Assembly (NCBI RefSeq): GCF_003337575.1
Contig: NZ_QPJM01000001.1
Coordinates: 124,001 to 188,000, forward strand
Length of the DNA: 64,000 bases
Origin: Phyllobacterium bourgognense
GTDB lineage: Bacteria > Pseudomonadota > Alphaproteobacteria > Rhizobiales > Rhizobiaceae
Direction of reading: 5' to 3'
Positions 19,377 to 27,237 of the stretch are shown here, piece after piece. A program made the translations under genes and the position numbers. Within the stretch, counting starts at the first letter, position 1. The number at the start of each line of letters is the position of its first letter. The notes under the pieces were generated by a model. That model was not told where the DNA came from. It ran no database searches and worked only from the letters and a program-made list of their open reading frames with translations.

Positions 19377-19694
19377 TCTTTCTCCCATCGGTAACTTCAA
19401 GGCTTGCGCCTGGATATGTTCCGGCGCGGGCGGAACCTATCATAGTGTATTTCCGCCTGAAAACGCTGCATAGAGCAAACTACGCTCAAATGGAACCCTC
19501 GCCGGATCGAAGCCCTCTGCGAATTTAGTGCGACATGCGATTTCCAGTTGTGCCCACACTTTTCCTTAGACAAATGGTCTAAATGCTGCCTATTGATCGA
19601 TTTCGCAAGACAGCATATATCAATCATGTAACACGACGGACAATGTGTCTGTGGTGGGACTTCTGATATGAGTTAACGGAGTGGCAGACGGGCC
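19377..19694. promoter_or_regulatory. fabA-irr divergent intergenic region with a 17-bp palindrome
   Basis: No gene was found here. TTAGAC and GTCTAA frame a 5-base spacer (19566-19582), giving an interrupted palindrome of the size bound by Fur-family proteins. It lies 113 bases before irr and 190 before fabA and recalls, without matching exactly, the TTTAGAA-type iron control element bound by Irr. Autoregulation by Irr is possible but is inference. Confidence 0.4.
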
Positions 19695-20126
19695 ATGCAT
19701 ATTTCTTATGAAATTGACGCTGATGTATCCTTGCAGGAGCGCTTGCGCTTTGCAGGATTGCGGCCGACCCGTCAGCGTATCGCGCTCGCCAGCCTGATCT
19801 TTGCCAAGGGTGACAGGCACCTTTCAGCCGAAGAACTGCACGAAGAGGCGCTTGGTGCCAATGTGCCGGTTTCGCTGGCGACGGTGTACAATACACTGCA
19901 TCAGTTTACCCAGGCCGGAATGCTCCGCATCCTCGCCGTTGAGGGCGCAAAGACCTATTTCGACACGAACGTTTCCGACCATCATCACTTTTTCGTCGAA
20001 GGCGAAAATGAGGTGATCGATATCCCCAGCGGCTCGACCATGGTCGGCAATTTGCCTCCGGTTCCGGAAGGCATGGAAATCGTCAACGTCGACATCATCA
20101 TCCGCCTGCGCAAGAAGCGCGGCTGA
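19695..20126 (+). CDS. irr: Iron response regulator Irr (Fur family)
   Basis: Irr is the heme-sensing Fur-family regulator that controls iron and heme genes in Rhizobiales. The 143-residue protein has the winged-helix DNA-binding domain (LRFAGLRPTRQRIALASLIF, then VSLATVYNTLHQFTQAGML) and the three-histidine cluster HHH at 96-98 that binds heme in this family. The N-terminal GCPWHD heme motif of the Bradyrhizobium protein is absent, as in Brucella and Rhizobium. Location next to fabA is the usual one in this order. Confidence 0.92.
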   Translation: MHISYEIDADVSLQERLRFAGLRPTRQRIALASLIFAKGDRHLSAEELHEEALGANVPVSLATVYNTLHQFTQAGMLRILAVEGAKTYFDTNVSDHHHFFVEGENEVIDIPSGSTMVGNLPPVPEGMEIVNVDIIIRLRKKRG

Positions 20127-20130
20127 TCTA

Positions 20131-20259
20131 GACCGAAAATTCGCCAAGGCGGGCTGCAAATGGCGCTTTCCTGCGCTCCGATGCTCACGTAACCAACGTA
20201 CGCTCCGCTTCGGTGCTCGCAAATTCCCATTTTCGCCACGCCCTGACGGATTTTCGGTC
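20131..20259. repeat. Palindromic intergenic element, type A, copy 1
   Basis: Terminal inverted repeats GACCGAAAAT (20131-20140) and ATTTTCGGTC (20250-20259) enclose a nearly fully palindromic 129-bp unit whose core reads GCTCCGATGCTCACGTA then GTACGCTCCGCTTCGGTGCTC. Resembles RIME-type rhizobial intergenic mosaic elements. Related copies at 26966, 30551, 21231 and 55571. Confidence 0.75.
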
Positions 20260-20279
20260 ATGCTCTTATAGGCACGGGT

Positions 20280-20358
20280 GGCAACGCATCGGCTGTTGCG
20301 CCATGGGACTCGTTGTCCGAGTCGCGAGGCACAAGGCTGTCATTTGTGCTTGTCGCGA
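20280..20358. other. Cluster of short hairpins, possible structured RNA or leader
   Basis: GCAAC/GTTGC (20281-20285 and 20295-20299), GACTCG/CGAGTC (20307-20312 and 20318-20323) and a longer TCGCGA..GCACAA/TTGTGC..TCGCGA pairing (20322-20358) follow each other. No coding frame with a credible start was found between 20260 and 20517, so the stretch may be a leader or small RNA. Low confidence. Confidence 0.3.
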
Positions 20359-20517
20359 ATCATGATGCCCGCTAACCTTTGCAGCATAGGCTTTGCCCGC
20401 GCCTCCTCCCTCCTTTCGGGAAGTATCGCACATACGGGGTGACATCATCATCGAACCATCGGTTCGAGCGACGCATAAGGAGGGGTTGCGTTTCTGGCTC
20501 GGAACGGAGGTCCTTTG

Positions 20518-21231
20518 ATGAAGCTTTCTGCCCCTATCTTCCAATTGAAACGCCGCGCCAAACTACTGGTCCGGAAAAATAGTGTTCCCCTGCACGAAGC
20601 ATTGGATCAAATTGCGCGTGAGGAGGGGTTTGCGAGGTGGAGCCTGCTTTCATCCCGGATCGCAGCGGGATCATTGTCGAAAACCGTATTATCCCGGCTC
20701 AATGACGGCGATCTGCTGCTGGTGGCGGGTCGCCCCGGACATGGGAAGACCACGCTTGGACTTCAGCTTTTGCTCGACGCTGCCCGAGACGGCAGAAAGG
20801 CGATATTCTTCACGCTGGAATTTACAGAGCAGCAGGCACGGAAACACATCCGCTCGTTGGATGAAGGTTATCAGGATCTTGGCGACGCTCTGGAAATCGT
20901 GACGTCGAATGAAATCAGCGCGGACTACATTATTCGCCACTTGTCGGCCTCAGACCGAGGAACAGTTGCCGTTATCGACTATCTTCAAATACTCGACCAG
21001 CAACGAAGCAAGCCAGCACTCTCTGACCAGGTTCTCGCTCTTAGGGATTTCGCCAGAAAGACCGGCGTCGTACTGGGGTTCATCTCGCAGATCGATCGGT
21101 CGTTTGATCCAGCAATCAGACCTCTGCCGGATATTCGGGACATTCGCCTGCCCAATCTTGTCGATTTGGGGCTCTTCACGAAAGCCTGCTTCCTGCACAA
21201 TGGCGAGGCTCAGCTTCAGGACATAACTTAG
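20518..21231 (+). CDS. Stand-alone DnaB-like RecA-fold ATPase
   Basis: A 237-residue protein with a complete RecA/DnaB-type ATPase core: Walker A GRPGHGKTT (71-79), an ATPase Glu in FFTLEFTEQ, Walker B VAVIDYLQIL (150-159) and a FISQIDRSFD sensor segment. It lacks the N-terminal primase-interaction domain of replicative DnaB (about 450 residues). The first 50 residues (LKRRAKLLVRKNSVPLHEALDQIAREEGFARW) resemble a small helical domain seen in some antitoxin-like proteins. ATG 20518 follows CGGAGG. Function unknown: it could load onto DNA or act on another partner. Repeats flank the gene on both sides, which hints at mobility or simply tolerant intergenic DNA. Confidence 0.75.
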   Translation: MKLSAPIFQLKRRAKLLVRKNSVPLHEALDQIAREEGFARWSLLSSRIAAGSLSKTVLSRLNDGDLLLVAGRPGHGKTTLGLQLLLDAARDGRKAIFFTLEFTEQQARKHIRSLDEGYQDLGDALEIVTSNEISADYIIRHLSASDRGTVAVIDYLQILDQQRSKPALSDQVLALRDFARKTGVVLGFISQIDRSFDPAIRPLPDIRDIRLPNLVDLGLFTKACFLHNGEAQLQDIT

Positions 21232-21372
21232 AGCCGGTTTTGAAACTCTACTGCGGCGGTCATCTGACGCGGTTTTCTGCGCTTCCGGTGCTCACGTACT
21301 TAATGTACGCTACGCTCCGGTTCTCGAAAACCACGCCATCTGACTCGCCGCAGCGACTTTCCAAACAGGCTC
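21231..21372. repeat. Palindromic intergenic element, type B, copy 1
   Basis: GAGCCGGTTT (from 21231) pairs with AAACAGGCTC (21363-21372) with one mismatch. The 142-bp unit shares the CTTCCGGTGCTCACG core and the CTCCGGTTCTCGAAAACCAC arm with the copy at 55571. The left end overlaps the stop codon of the preceding gene. Confidence 0.75.
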
Positions 21373-21466
21373 TTAGCCTGCTCGCTACCGCTATCCTGTC
21401 TCGACCGGACCAACAGGTCCTGACCCGGTCGAGTACGAAAGTGGAATGGATTATTGCGTTCGACGC

Positions 21467-22228
21467 TCAGATTCCGAGACCACCGGCGATATTTACGGTC
21501 TCACCGTTGATGTAGCCCGCGGAAGGTCCGGCGAGGAAGCAGACGGTTTCCGCCACTTCTTCGAGGGTCGCAATGCGACGGATCGGATGCATATCCAGGA
21601 TTGCTTCACGGTTCGGAAGCTCACCGGCAACGTCCGAGGCCATGTCCGTAGGCATGATGCCCGGTTGTACGACGTTCACAGTGATATTGCGGGGTCCAAG
21701 GTCGCGTGCGATGCCCTTCGCGTATCCCGCGAGCGCCCATTTTGTTCCGGTATAGTCGGCAACGCCCGGGAAGGGCACGTAGGAGCCGAGGAGAGAGCCG
21801 ATGAAAATGATCCGGCCACCGTCGGTCAGTTTGGGTGCCGCCGCGCGCGTGATGGCGATCGTGCCCATGACGTTTACCTGCCACTGGCGATTGTATTTGT
21901 CTCCGTCTAGCTTGGTATCGTCGACCAGGTGACCTTGGATCGCGATGCCGGCATTGTTGACGAGGATGTCGAGCTTGCCGAATTCGGCAATCACCGAGTC
22001 GATCAGAGGCTTGGCGACCGTGAGGTCGGCCTGGTCCGCCTTGATCGCAATCGCGCGAACACCCTTTGCCCTGAGCTTCTCCACGACAGCTTCGGCTTTT
22101 CCGGCCGAGGCCGCGTAGCTGATCGCAACGTCTGCTCCATGATCGGCAAACGCTTCCGCCGTGGCGGCGCCGAGCCCGCGCGAGCCGCCCGTAATGAGCA
22201 CGACCTTGCCCTTCAATGTGTTCGACAT
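21467..22228 (-). CDS. Short-chain dehydrogenase/reductase
   Basis: A 253-residue classical SDR with TGGSRGLG (NAD(P)-binding), NNAGI, a Ser and the active-site YTGTK (Y-x3-K), and the PG motif after it (NVVQPGIMPTDMA). Preference for NADP is suggested by the basic context but not certain. ATG 22228 follows AAAGGATTTCAC. The gene is divergent from a TetR-type regulator, with likely operators between. Substrate unknown; such pairs often deal with aldehydes, ketones or quinone-like compounds. Confidence 0.88.
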   Translation of the reverse strand: MSNTLKGKVVLITGGSRGLGAATAEAFADHGADVAISYAASAGKAEAVVEKLRAKGVRAIAIKADQADLTVAKPLIDSVIAEFGKLDILVNNAGIAIQGHLVDDTKLDGDKYNRQWQVNVMGTIAITRAAAPKLTDGGRIIFIGSLLGSYVPFPGVADYTGTKWALAGYAKGIARDLGPRNITVNVVQPGIMPTDMASDVAGELPNREAILDMHPIRRIATLEEVAETVCFLAGPSAGYINGETVNIAGGLGI

Positions 22229-22304
22229 GTGAAATCCTTTCTGTGGACGATCAGGGCGCTGCCTGATCTGGTGACCAGCAATCGTTTTCGTAACAACCAT
22301 TACG

Positions 22305-22362
22305 ATAACGATTGGTATGAAATTTGACAGAGGCAGTCAAGTGTTTTAATAACGATCATTAT
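22305..22362. promoter_or_regulatory. Candidate TetR operators between SDR and tetR genes
   Basis: ATAACGAT occurs twice in direct orientation (22305-22312 and 22349-22356), 44 bases apart. The second copy is part of the near-perfect palindrome ATAACGATCATTAT (22349-22362), and the first lies in an imperfect ACCATTACG..CGATTGGT dyad. This is the usual setting for a TetR repressor that controls itself and its divergent target. Confidence 0.5.
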
Positions 22363-22383
22363 GAAAAAGGCTGGGTCGCTCTG

Positions 22384-22995
22384 ATGGGACGCCATCGCGA
22401 ATTTGACGTGGAGAAGGTGCTCGACGCTGCGCTGTGCGTTTTCTGGCGCAAGGGCTACGAGGGTGCATCCTATGCTGACCTGACCGAGGCTGCAGGCGTT
22501 GAGAGGCCCGCCCTCTATTCTGCATTCGGCAACAAGGAAGCTCTCTTCCGCCGGGTCCTGGATCGTTACTCCGAGCGCTATGTGGGCTATATTCCAGTGG
22601 CGCTTCAGATGCCCACAGCACGCCAGGTTGCTAAGCACATCCTGTATGGTGCAGCCGACCTCAATACGCGTTACCCCGGCCATACGGGATGTCTCGGTAT
22701 CAACGGGGCTGTAGCGGGATCGGATGAAGCGGAACCTGTGCGACAGGCGTTGATAGATTTTCGCGCCGCTGGTCAGGCGCAGCTTCGTGAGCGCTTCGAT
22801 CGGGCGAAGGCCGAGGGCGACTTGCCGGAGACGGCAAAACCTGAAGCCCTGGCGGCATTCCTGATGGCTGTCACGCACGGCATGGCGGTACAGGCCAAGG
22901 CCGGCTTCAGCCGCGACATGCTGGAGGCCGTTGCCGAGCAAGCGCTTTCCGCGTGGCCTACAGGTAATTCCACGCCTTCGGAAAAGTCATCCTGA
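22384..22995 (+). CDS. TetR/AcrR family transcriptional regulator
   Basis: A 203-residue regulator with an N-terminal helix-turn-helix (FDVEKVLDAALCVFWRKGYEGASYADLTEAAGVERPALYSAFGNKEALF, residues about 6-54; key motif GASYADL then YSAFGNKE) and a ligand-binding C-terminal domain of the type in COG1309/TetR_C_16 relatives. ATG 22384 was preferred to an earlier in-frame start that would run through the operator palindrome. It most likely represses the divergent SDR gene and itself. Confidence 0.88.
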   Translation: MGRHREFDVEKVLDAALCVFWRKGYEGASYADLTEAAGVERPALYSAFGNKEALFRRVLDRYSERYVGYIPVALQMPTARQVAKHILYGAADLNTRYPGHTGCLGINGAVAGSDEAEPVRQALIDFRAAGQAQLRERFDRAKAEGDLPETAKPEALAAFLMAVTHGMAVQAKAGFSRDMLEAVAEQALSAWPTGNSTPSEKSS

Positions 22996-23037
22996 AACCT
23001 CGGGTGGGCTTGTCGCTCTGATCAATGAGTCCTGAGC

Positions 23038-25074
23038 CTAGTCGACAGCGATTCCGAGTGCACCGGCCAATGTCTTGAACACCGGGTTATAGAGGTAACT
23101 CAAGCTCCGGGCGGTCGTGGCCGTGATATGGTCTGAATCCGTGTACAGGGGCAGGCCGTTTCGCATGCTGTCGCAGCGGCCATTGTCGCAGATTCCCTGA
23201 AGCGCATCGACGGTTATTGCCCCGTATTTTGCCGCATATTCGCGAAGCATGTCGCGTGAGACCGCTTGCCTCTCGGATGTATAGGCCCATGACGGTGCGA
23301 TATCGGTGGACGTGCCTCTCGTTGCCGCTTTGGCCAGCGCTTCCGGCATGTAGTGACCCATTTCCGGCACATCCATCACCAGCACCACCTGCGTGCCATG
23401 TCGTTTGAGATCGGCGAGGGTCTGGTCCAGAGCGGTCGCAATGGGCGCCGATTCGTCGTCAAGCGGCGGGCGGATCTTGGGATCGAAATAAAGTCCCTGG
23501 TTAGGCAACTCCGAGCGGAGGACGTATTTAGGCCAATAGGCAACCATGAAGACCAACGGTATGCGCTTGCGAACGATGAGGTCTCGCACTGCCGTATTGT
23601 AGTCGACACAACGCAGCGTATCTTTCTGGTCTTTCAGTTCCACATCCGGCAGTGGCGGACACGAGGCCCGCGCGGCCAAAATACCGCTGGCACCGGCCTT
23701 CGTCGCTGCAAGATCGATGGCAGGTGCCATCGATCCGGAGTGCGAGTCGCCCCAAACGAGGAAATTCACATTATCCGCCCCGGGAATTCCCAGGCGGCAA
23801 AGGTTGCCCGAATGGATGTCGGAAAGGGAGGGACCTCTTCCGCTGGTGTCCTGCAAGCATTCGGAGCTGGAATACCGGCTTTCGTCATAGGTGGCATTGT
23901 AGATTTTCTGGGCAACCGGAGTAAGGCGGCCGGGAAGCCCCACTTCGGTGATGACATAGTTGCCGAAAGCCACGACCGCTACGATGACCGCTGTCGCAGC
24001 GGCGAAGACGGGTTTGCGGGGAACCGGGCCGGCATGTCCGCGGAACGGCCGCTCGATGAAGTGCCAGGAAAAAACAGCCACGATAAACGAAATGGCCACG
24101 AGCAGGCCGTTTTGGATGAAGGTGAGCTCGTGACCGTTCAGGTAGCGCGTGAAGACGATAATCGGCCAGTGCCAGAGATAGAGCGAATAGGAAATCAGCC
24201 CGGTGAACACGAGCGGCGAGGACGTGAGAAACAATCCCGCCGGACCGCGCGCGGCTCGTCCCTGAATGATCAGAGCGGCACCAATGCAGGGGACGAGCGC
24301 GGCAAGACCGGGAAACGAAGTGCTCTCATCATAAACGAAGACCGCAAAGCCTATCAGAATAAGTCCGAGGGCAGCCAGGATTTCGCCGATAAACTGCTGT
24401 TTCGGCCGGGGCACGACACCCAATGCGAGCAAAGCGCCGAGAAGCAGCTCCCAAGCGCGGTACGGCGACAGGTAAAACGCGTCGACAGGCCTTTGCTCAA
24501 CGGCCCATATGCTCGCGGCGAGCGACCCGACAAACAGCAAGATGAGCGCCGGTTTGATCCGTTCCCGGCCGATCCTGCTCAAAAGAAGGAGCAGCAGGGG
24601 GAAGACGATATAGAATTGTTCTTCGATGGCGAGCGACCATGTATGCAACAACGGCTTCAGCTGGGCGCTGATATCGAAGTACCCGCTCTCCCTGTTGAGC
24701 TGGATGTTGGAGACAAAAAGAGCCGCCGCTTTCACGCTGCGCGCAAAATACTCAAATTCGACAGGCATGAAAAATAGCCATGCCATCACCGCCGACGCCG
24801 CGATCATTGCGAAAAGCGCCGGAAAGATGCGGCGAATGCGGCTTTCGTAAAACCGCCAGAGGCTGAAATCGCCCTGGTCGATTCCTCCAATGATCCGCAA
24901 GGCCATCAGATAGCCGGAAATGACGAAGAATACGTCGACGCCAACGAATCCGCCCTGAAAGCCGGACATGCCGGTGTGATAGAGTACGACCGGCAAAATC
25001 GCTATGGCTCGCAGGCCATCGATGTCGCGCCGGTAGGCGTCGGGCGACTGCCCGGACGTCAGTAAGCTAGCCAA
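23038..25074 (-). CDS. OafA/YrhL-type acyltransferase with C-terminal SGNH domain
   Basis: A 678-residue membrane protein: acyltransferase-3 domain with about ten helices (residues 15-385; RDIDGLRAIAILPVVLYH and FVGVDVFFVISGYL motifs, the HTWSLAIEEQFY signature) followed by a periplasmic SGNH hydrolase-like domain (WGDSHSGSMAP with the nucleophile Ser region, and DSDHITATT with the catalytic Asp-x-x-His). This architecture O-acetylates surface polysaccharides. The start is TTG 25074, 18 bases after the stop of the small membrane gene upstream and in the same frame. A second protein of this kind is at 50368-52383. Confidence 0.88.
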   Translation of the reverse strand: MASLLTSGQSPDAYRRDIDGLRAIAILPVVLYHTGMSGFQGGFVGVDVFFVISGYLMALRIIGGIDQGDFSLWRFYESRIRRIFPALFAMIAASAVMAWLFFMPVEFEYFARSVKAAALFVSNIQLNRESGYFDISAQLKPLLHTWSLAIEEQFYIVFPLLLLLLSRIGRERIKPALILLFVGSLAASIWAVEQRPVDAFYLSPYRAWELLLGALLALGVVPRPKQQFIGEILAALGLILIGFAVFVYDESTSFPGLAALVPCIGAALIIQGRAARGPAGLFLTSSPLVFTGLISYSLYLWHWPIIVFTRYLNGHELTFIQNGLLVAISFIVAVFSWHFIERPFRGHAGPVPRKPVFAAATAVIVAVVAFGNYVITEVGLPGRLTPVAQKIYNATYDESRYSSSECLQDTSGRGPSLSDIHSGNLCRLGIPGADNVNFLVWGDSHSGSMAPAIDLAATKAGASGILAARASCPPLPDVELKDQKDTLRCVDYNTAVRDLIVRKRIPLVFMVAYWPKYVLRSELPNQGLYFDPKIRPPLDDESAPIATALDQTLADLKRHGTQVVLVMDVPEMGHYMPEALAKAATRGTSTDIAPSWAYTSERQAVSRDMLREYAAKYGAITVDALQGICDNGRCDSMRNGLPLYTDSDHITATTARSLSYLYNPVFKTLAGALGIAVD

Positions 25075-25092
25075 TTCCGGTTTACTCCAGCA

Positions 25093-25311
25093 TTATCCGT
25101 GGGATTTTTTCCTTGCGGCACGGTATGTGCTTTCTGCAAGGATGAGGATGCAGCCTGCCAATAGCAGGATACCACCGGCGAAACCAGACAATCCGCCATA
25201 TTCTACAGCGGCCGCAATGACGCCAATCAACGCAAGTGACCAGAGTGCGAGAGCGCCGTCATCGATGAACATGCCGATCAGTTCCCGTATGGCAGTGCGT
25301 AAGATGTTCAT
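25093..25311 (-). CDS. Small two-helix membrane protein
   Basis: A 72-residue protein with two hydrophobic segments (about residues 20-38 and 42-62) and a basic tail (YRAARKKSHG). Its ATG overlaps the stop of the COG4280 gene by one base (TGATG), and the acyltransferase gene follows closely, so all three form one operon. I do not recognise the family; it may be an accessory of the COG4280 protein. Confidence 0.65.
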   Translation of the reverse strand: MNILRTAIRELIGMFIDDGALALWSLALIGVIAAAVEYGGLSGFAGGILLLAGCILILAESTYRAARKKSHG

Positions 25312-26063
25312 CAGGCGACTGCCTTTACGTTGGAGCTGTGATAGCCGCGTAGCTTTCGCACGGCGGCAAACGAGAATATTGCGAGGATGGCAAGGATTGC
25401 GATCAGCGACAGATCAGCGCCCGGCCATTCGGCGCCAAGGCCTTCACCAACCCAGAAGACGCCGAATGCCGTAAGTAGAAGTCCGACAACGAATTTCAAG
25501 GTGTTCTCCGGCACCTGCGACAACGGCTTGTGCACGACGAAACCGATGATCAGCACCAGGAGGCAGGCTATGGCCGCGCCAAGCGCAGCATACCCAAGCA
25601 TGCCGCGCCCTGCGCCAACCGCGATGACGATGAAAACCACTTCGATCCCCTCAAGCAGTACCGCCTTGAACGCGGCGGTTCCGGCGATCCAGTCAGCGCG
25701 TCGTTCGGCATCCTGACGTTTGAGCTGATCGGTCTCCCTGGCGAAGGCCTCTGCCTCGTCGTGAAGTGCAATAACGCCTGAAGCGCGGAGTATGGCTTTG
25801 CGCAGCCAGCGCATTCCGAACAGGATCAGCAGGGTTCCGATGACGAATTGCAGGAGCTCGATCGGGATCAGCCCGAGCAGCGGCCCGAGGACCAGGACCA
25901 GAGCGGCCAGCACGACCAGCGCGAGCCCCGTGCCGATGAATGCGGGCTTCCAGCTGCGGGAAACGCCGACGGCCAGGATAATGGTAAAGGCTTCGACGAC
26001 TTCGACGAAGGAGCCGAGGAAGGCTGCCGTCATAGTCGATACTATGGTCGTGATGTTGGACAT
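25311..26063 (-). CDS. COG4280-like membrane protein with paired ExxE motifs
   Basis: A 250-residue protein of about six or seven helices in two similar halves. Each half begins with an acidic motif inside a helix: EVVEAF (Glu21, Glu24) and EGIEVVF (Glu138, Glu141). Such ExxE pairs resemble the REGLE motifs of FTR1 iron permeases and the motifs of GDT1/UPF0016 cation transporters, so a divalent-cation transport role is plausible but unproven. ATG 26063 is used; an ATG-less extension upstream is less likely. It is the first gene of a three-gene operon. Confidence 0.7.
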   Translation of the reverse strand: MSNITTIVSTMTAAFLGSFVEVVEAFTIILAVGVSRSWKPAFIGTGLALVVLAALVLVLGPLLGLIPIELLQFVIGTLLILFGMRWLRKAILRASGVIALHDEAEAFARETDQLKRQDAERRADWIAGTAAFKAVLLEGIEVVFIVIAVGAGRGMLGYAALGAAIACLLVLIIGFVVHKPLSQVPENTLKFVVGLLLTAFGVFWVGEGLGAEWPGADLSLIAILAILAIFSFAAVRKLRGYHSSNVKAVA

Positions 26064-26342
26064 GGAAGGATTTCCGTTCAGGCAGAATGAGACAAAGACT
26101 ACTCGATAAAAAGTCAAGATTCAGGCGGTCAGGAAACCGAAGCGCCCGGATGGAAAGAAAATGTGACACGAATGTCATTGATCTGCGGCGACAATCAAAC
26201 GTTTTGTTACTCGTTCGCGCTTTGTAAAACAGTTTTCTGTTGCTCTTTGCCTGAAGGTGCATTTTGGTTGCAAATAATGGAACATCGCAAATAGTCGGCG
26301 ATAAACAGTTTTGAAATTCTTTCTCACCTTCGATCGGGGATA

Positions 26343-26966
26343 ATGCCCTTGAACACACGGATTGATCCGCAGCTTAAAATTATCCTGATCGGCGGCTCGT
26401 CCAATGTCGGGAAATCAAGGGTCGCAGGCGCATTGGCGAGCAAAATTGGCTGGCGCTGTATTTCGACGGACAGCCTTGCCAGGCACCCTGGAAGGCCCTG
26501 GCGACAGTCAAACAAGAAAGTTCCCGCACACGTAGCCGAGCACTACCTGAGTTTAAAGGCCAATGAACTGCTGGAATCCGTCATCCTGCATCACCGCAAG
26601 ATGTCGCCACTCGTCGCGGAACTCGTCCGGGCTACTGTGCACGATGAAGGTATGGACAAACTGGTGCTCGAGGGATCGGCACTTTGGCCTTTTATCACGA
26701 GTGGACACCGCATGAAGGAAGTCGGGGCTGTCTGGCTGACAGCCAGTCCCGACACGTTGCGCACACGTATTTATGAAGCAAGCGGTTTCCACAATGCCAG
26801 CGAACAGAACCGTGGAATGATCTCAAGATTTCTCGAACGCACGCTGTTATTCGATCGAAAGACCGCCGAACTTGTTGGCGAGCACGGCTGCAAGGTCCTT
26901 GATGTTGACGAGTATAAAACGACGGAAGACCTGATTGATGGCATCGTGAATAGCCTCAGAGCCTGA
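26343..26966 (+). CDS. P-loop nucleoside/2-phosphoglycerate kinase-like protein
   Basis: A 207-residue protein with a Walker A motif GGSSNVGKS (17-25), a DSLAR segment after strand 2 that is usual in adenylylsulfate/shikimate/2-phosphoglycerate kinase-like folds, a lid-like arginine-rich region (RTRIYEASG) and a C-terminal DVDEYKTTEDLI. It is about the size of a small-molecule kinase. The substrate is unknown. The stop codon lies at the edge of a palindromic element; the gene stands alone. Confidence 0.65.
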   Translation: MPLNTRIDPQLKIILIGGSSNVGKSRVAGALASKIGWRCISTDSLARHPGRPWRQSNKKVPAHVAEHYLSLKANELLESVILHHRKMSPLVAELVRATVHDEGMDKLVLEGSALWPFITSGHRMKEVGAVWLTASPDTLRTRIYEASGFHNASEQNRGMISRFLERTLLFDRKTAELVGEHGCKVLDVDEYKTTEDLIDGIVNSLRA

Positions 26967-27092
26967 ACGAAAATTCGCCATGGAGGGCTGCAAATGGCGT
27001 TTTTATGCGCTCCGATGCTCACGTACCAAATGTACGCTGCGCTTCGGTGCTCGAAAACCACCATTTTCGCCACTCCCTGACGAATTTTCGTT
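26966..27092. repeat. Palindromic intergenic element, type A, copy 2
   Basis: AACGAAAATTCG (26966-26977) and CGAATTTTCGTT (27081-27092) are perfect 12-bp terminal inverted repeats around the shared core. The left end overlaps the last base of the stop codon of the kinase-like gene. Confidence 0.75.
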
Positions 27093-27237
27093 TGGGTTCA
27101 TGGCATTTCCGGCGCGCTAGAGCAAAAATTGGTGAGCGATCTGGCGCAGAGGTCTCTCGTCGCCTAAATACAGTTCCGTCACCGGAACCGCACGCATCCG
27201 CGATTGCGCCTCGTTCCGCAAAGCCAGCAACATTGGA

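Noticed and set aside
23353-24777. Open frame of about 474 codons on the plus strand inside the first SGNH acyltransferase gene
   Set aside because: Antisense shadow of a GC-rich gene; composition heavy in Arg, Gly and Asp with no domain.
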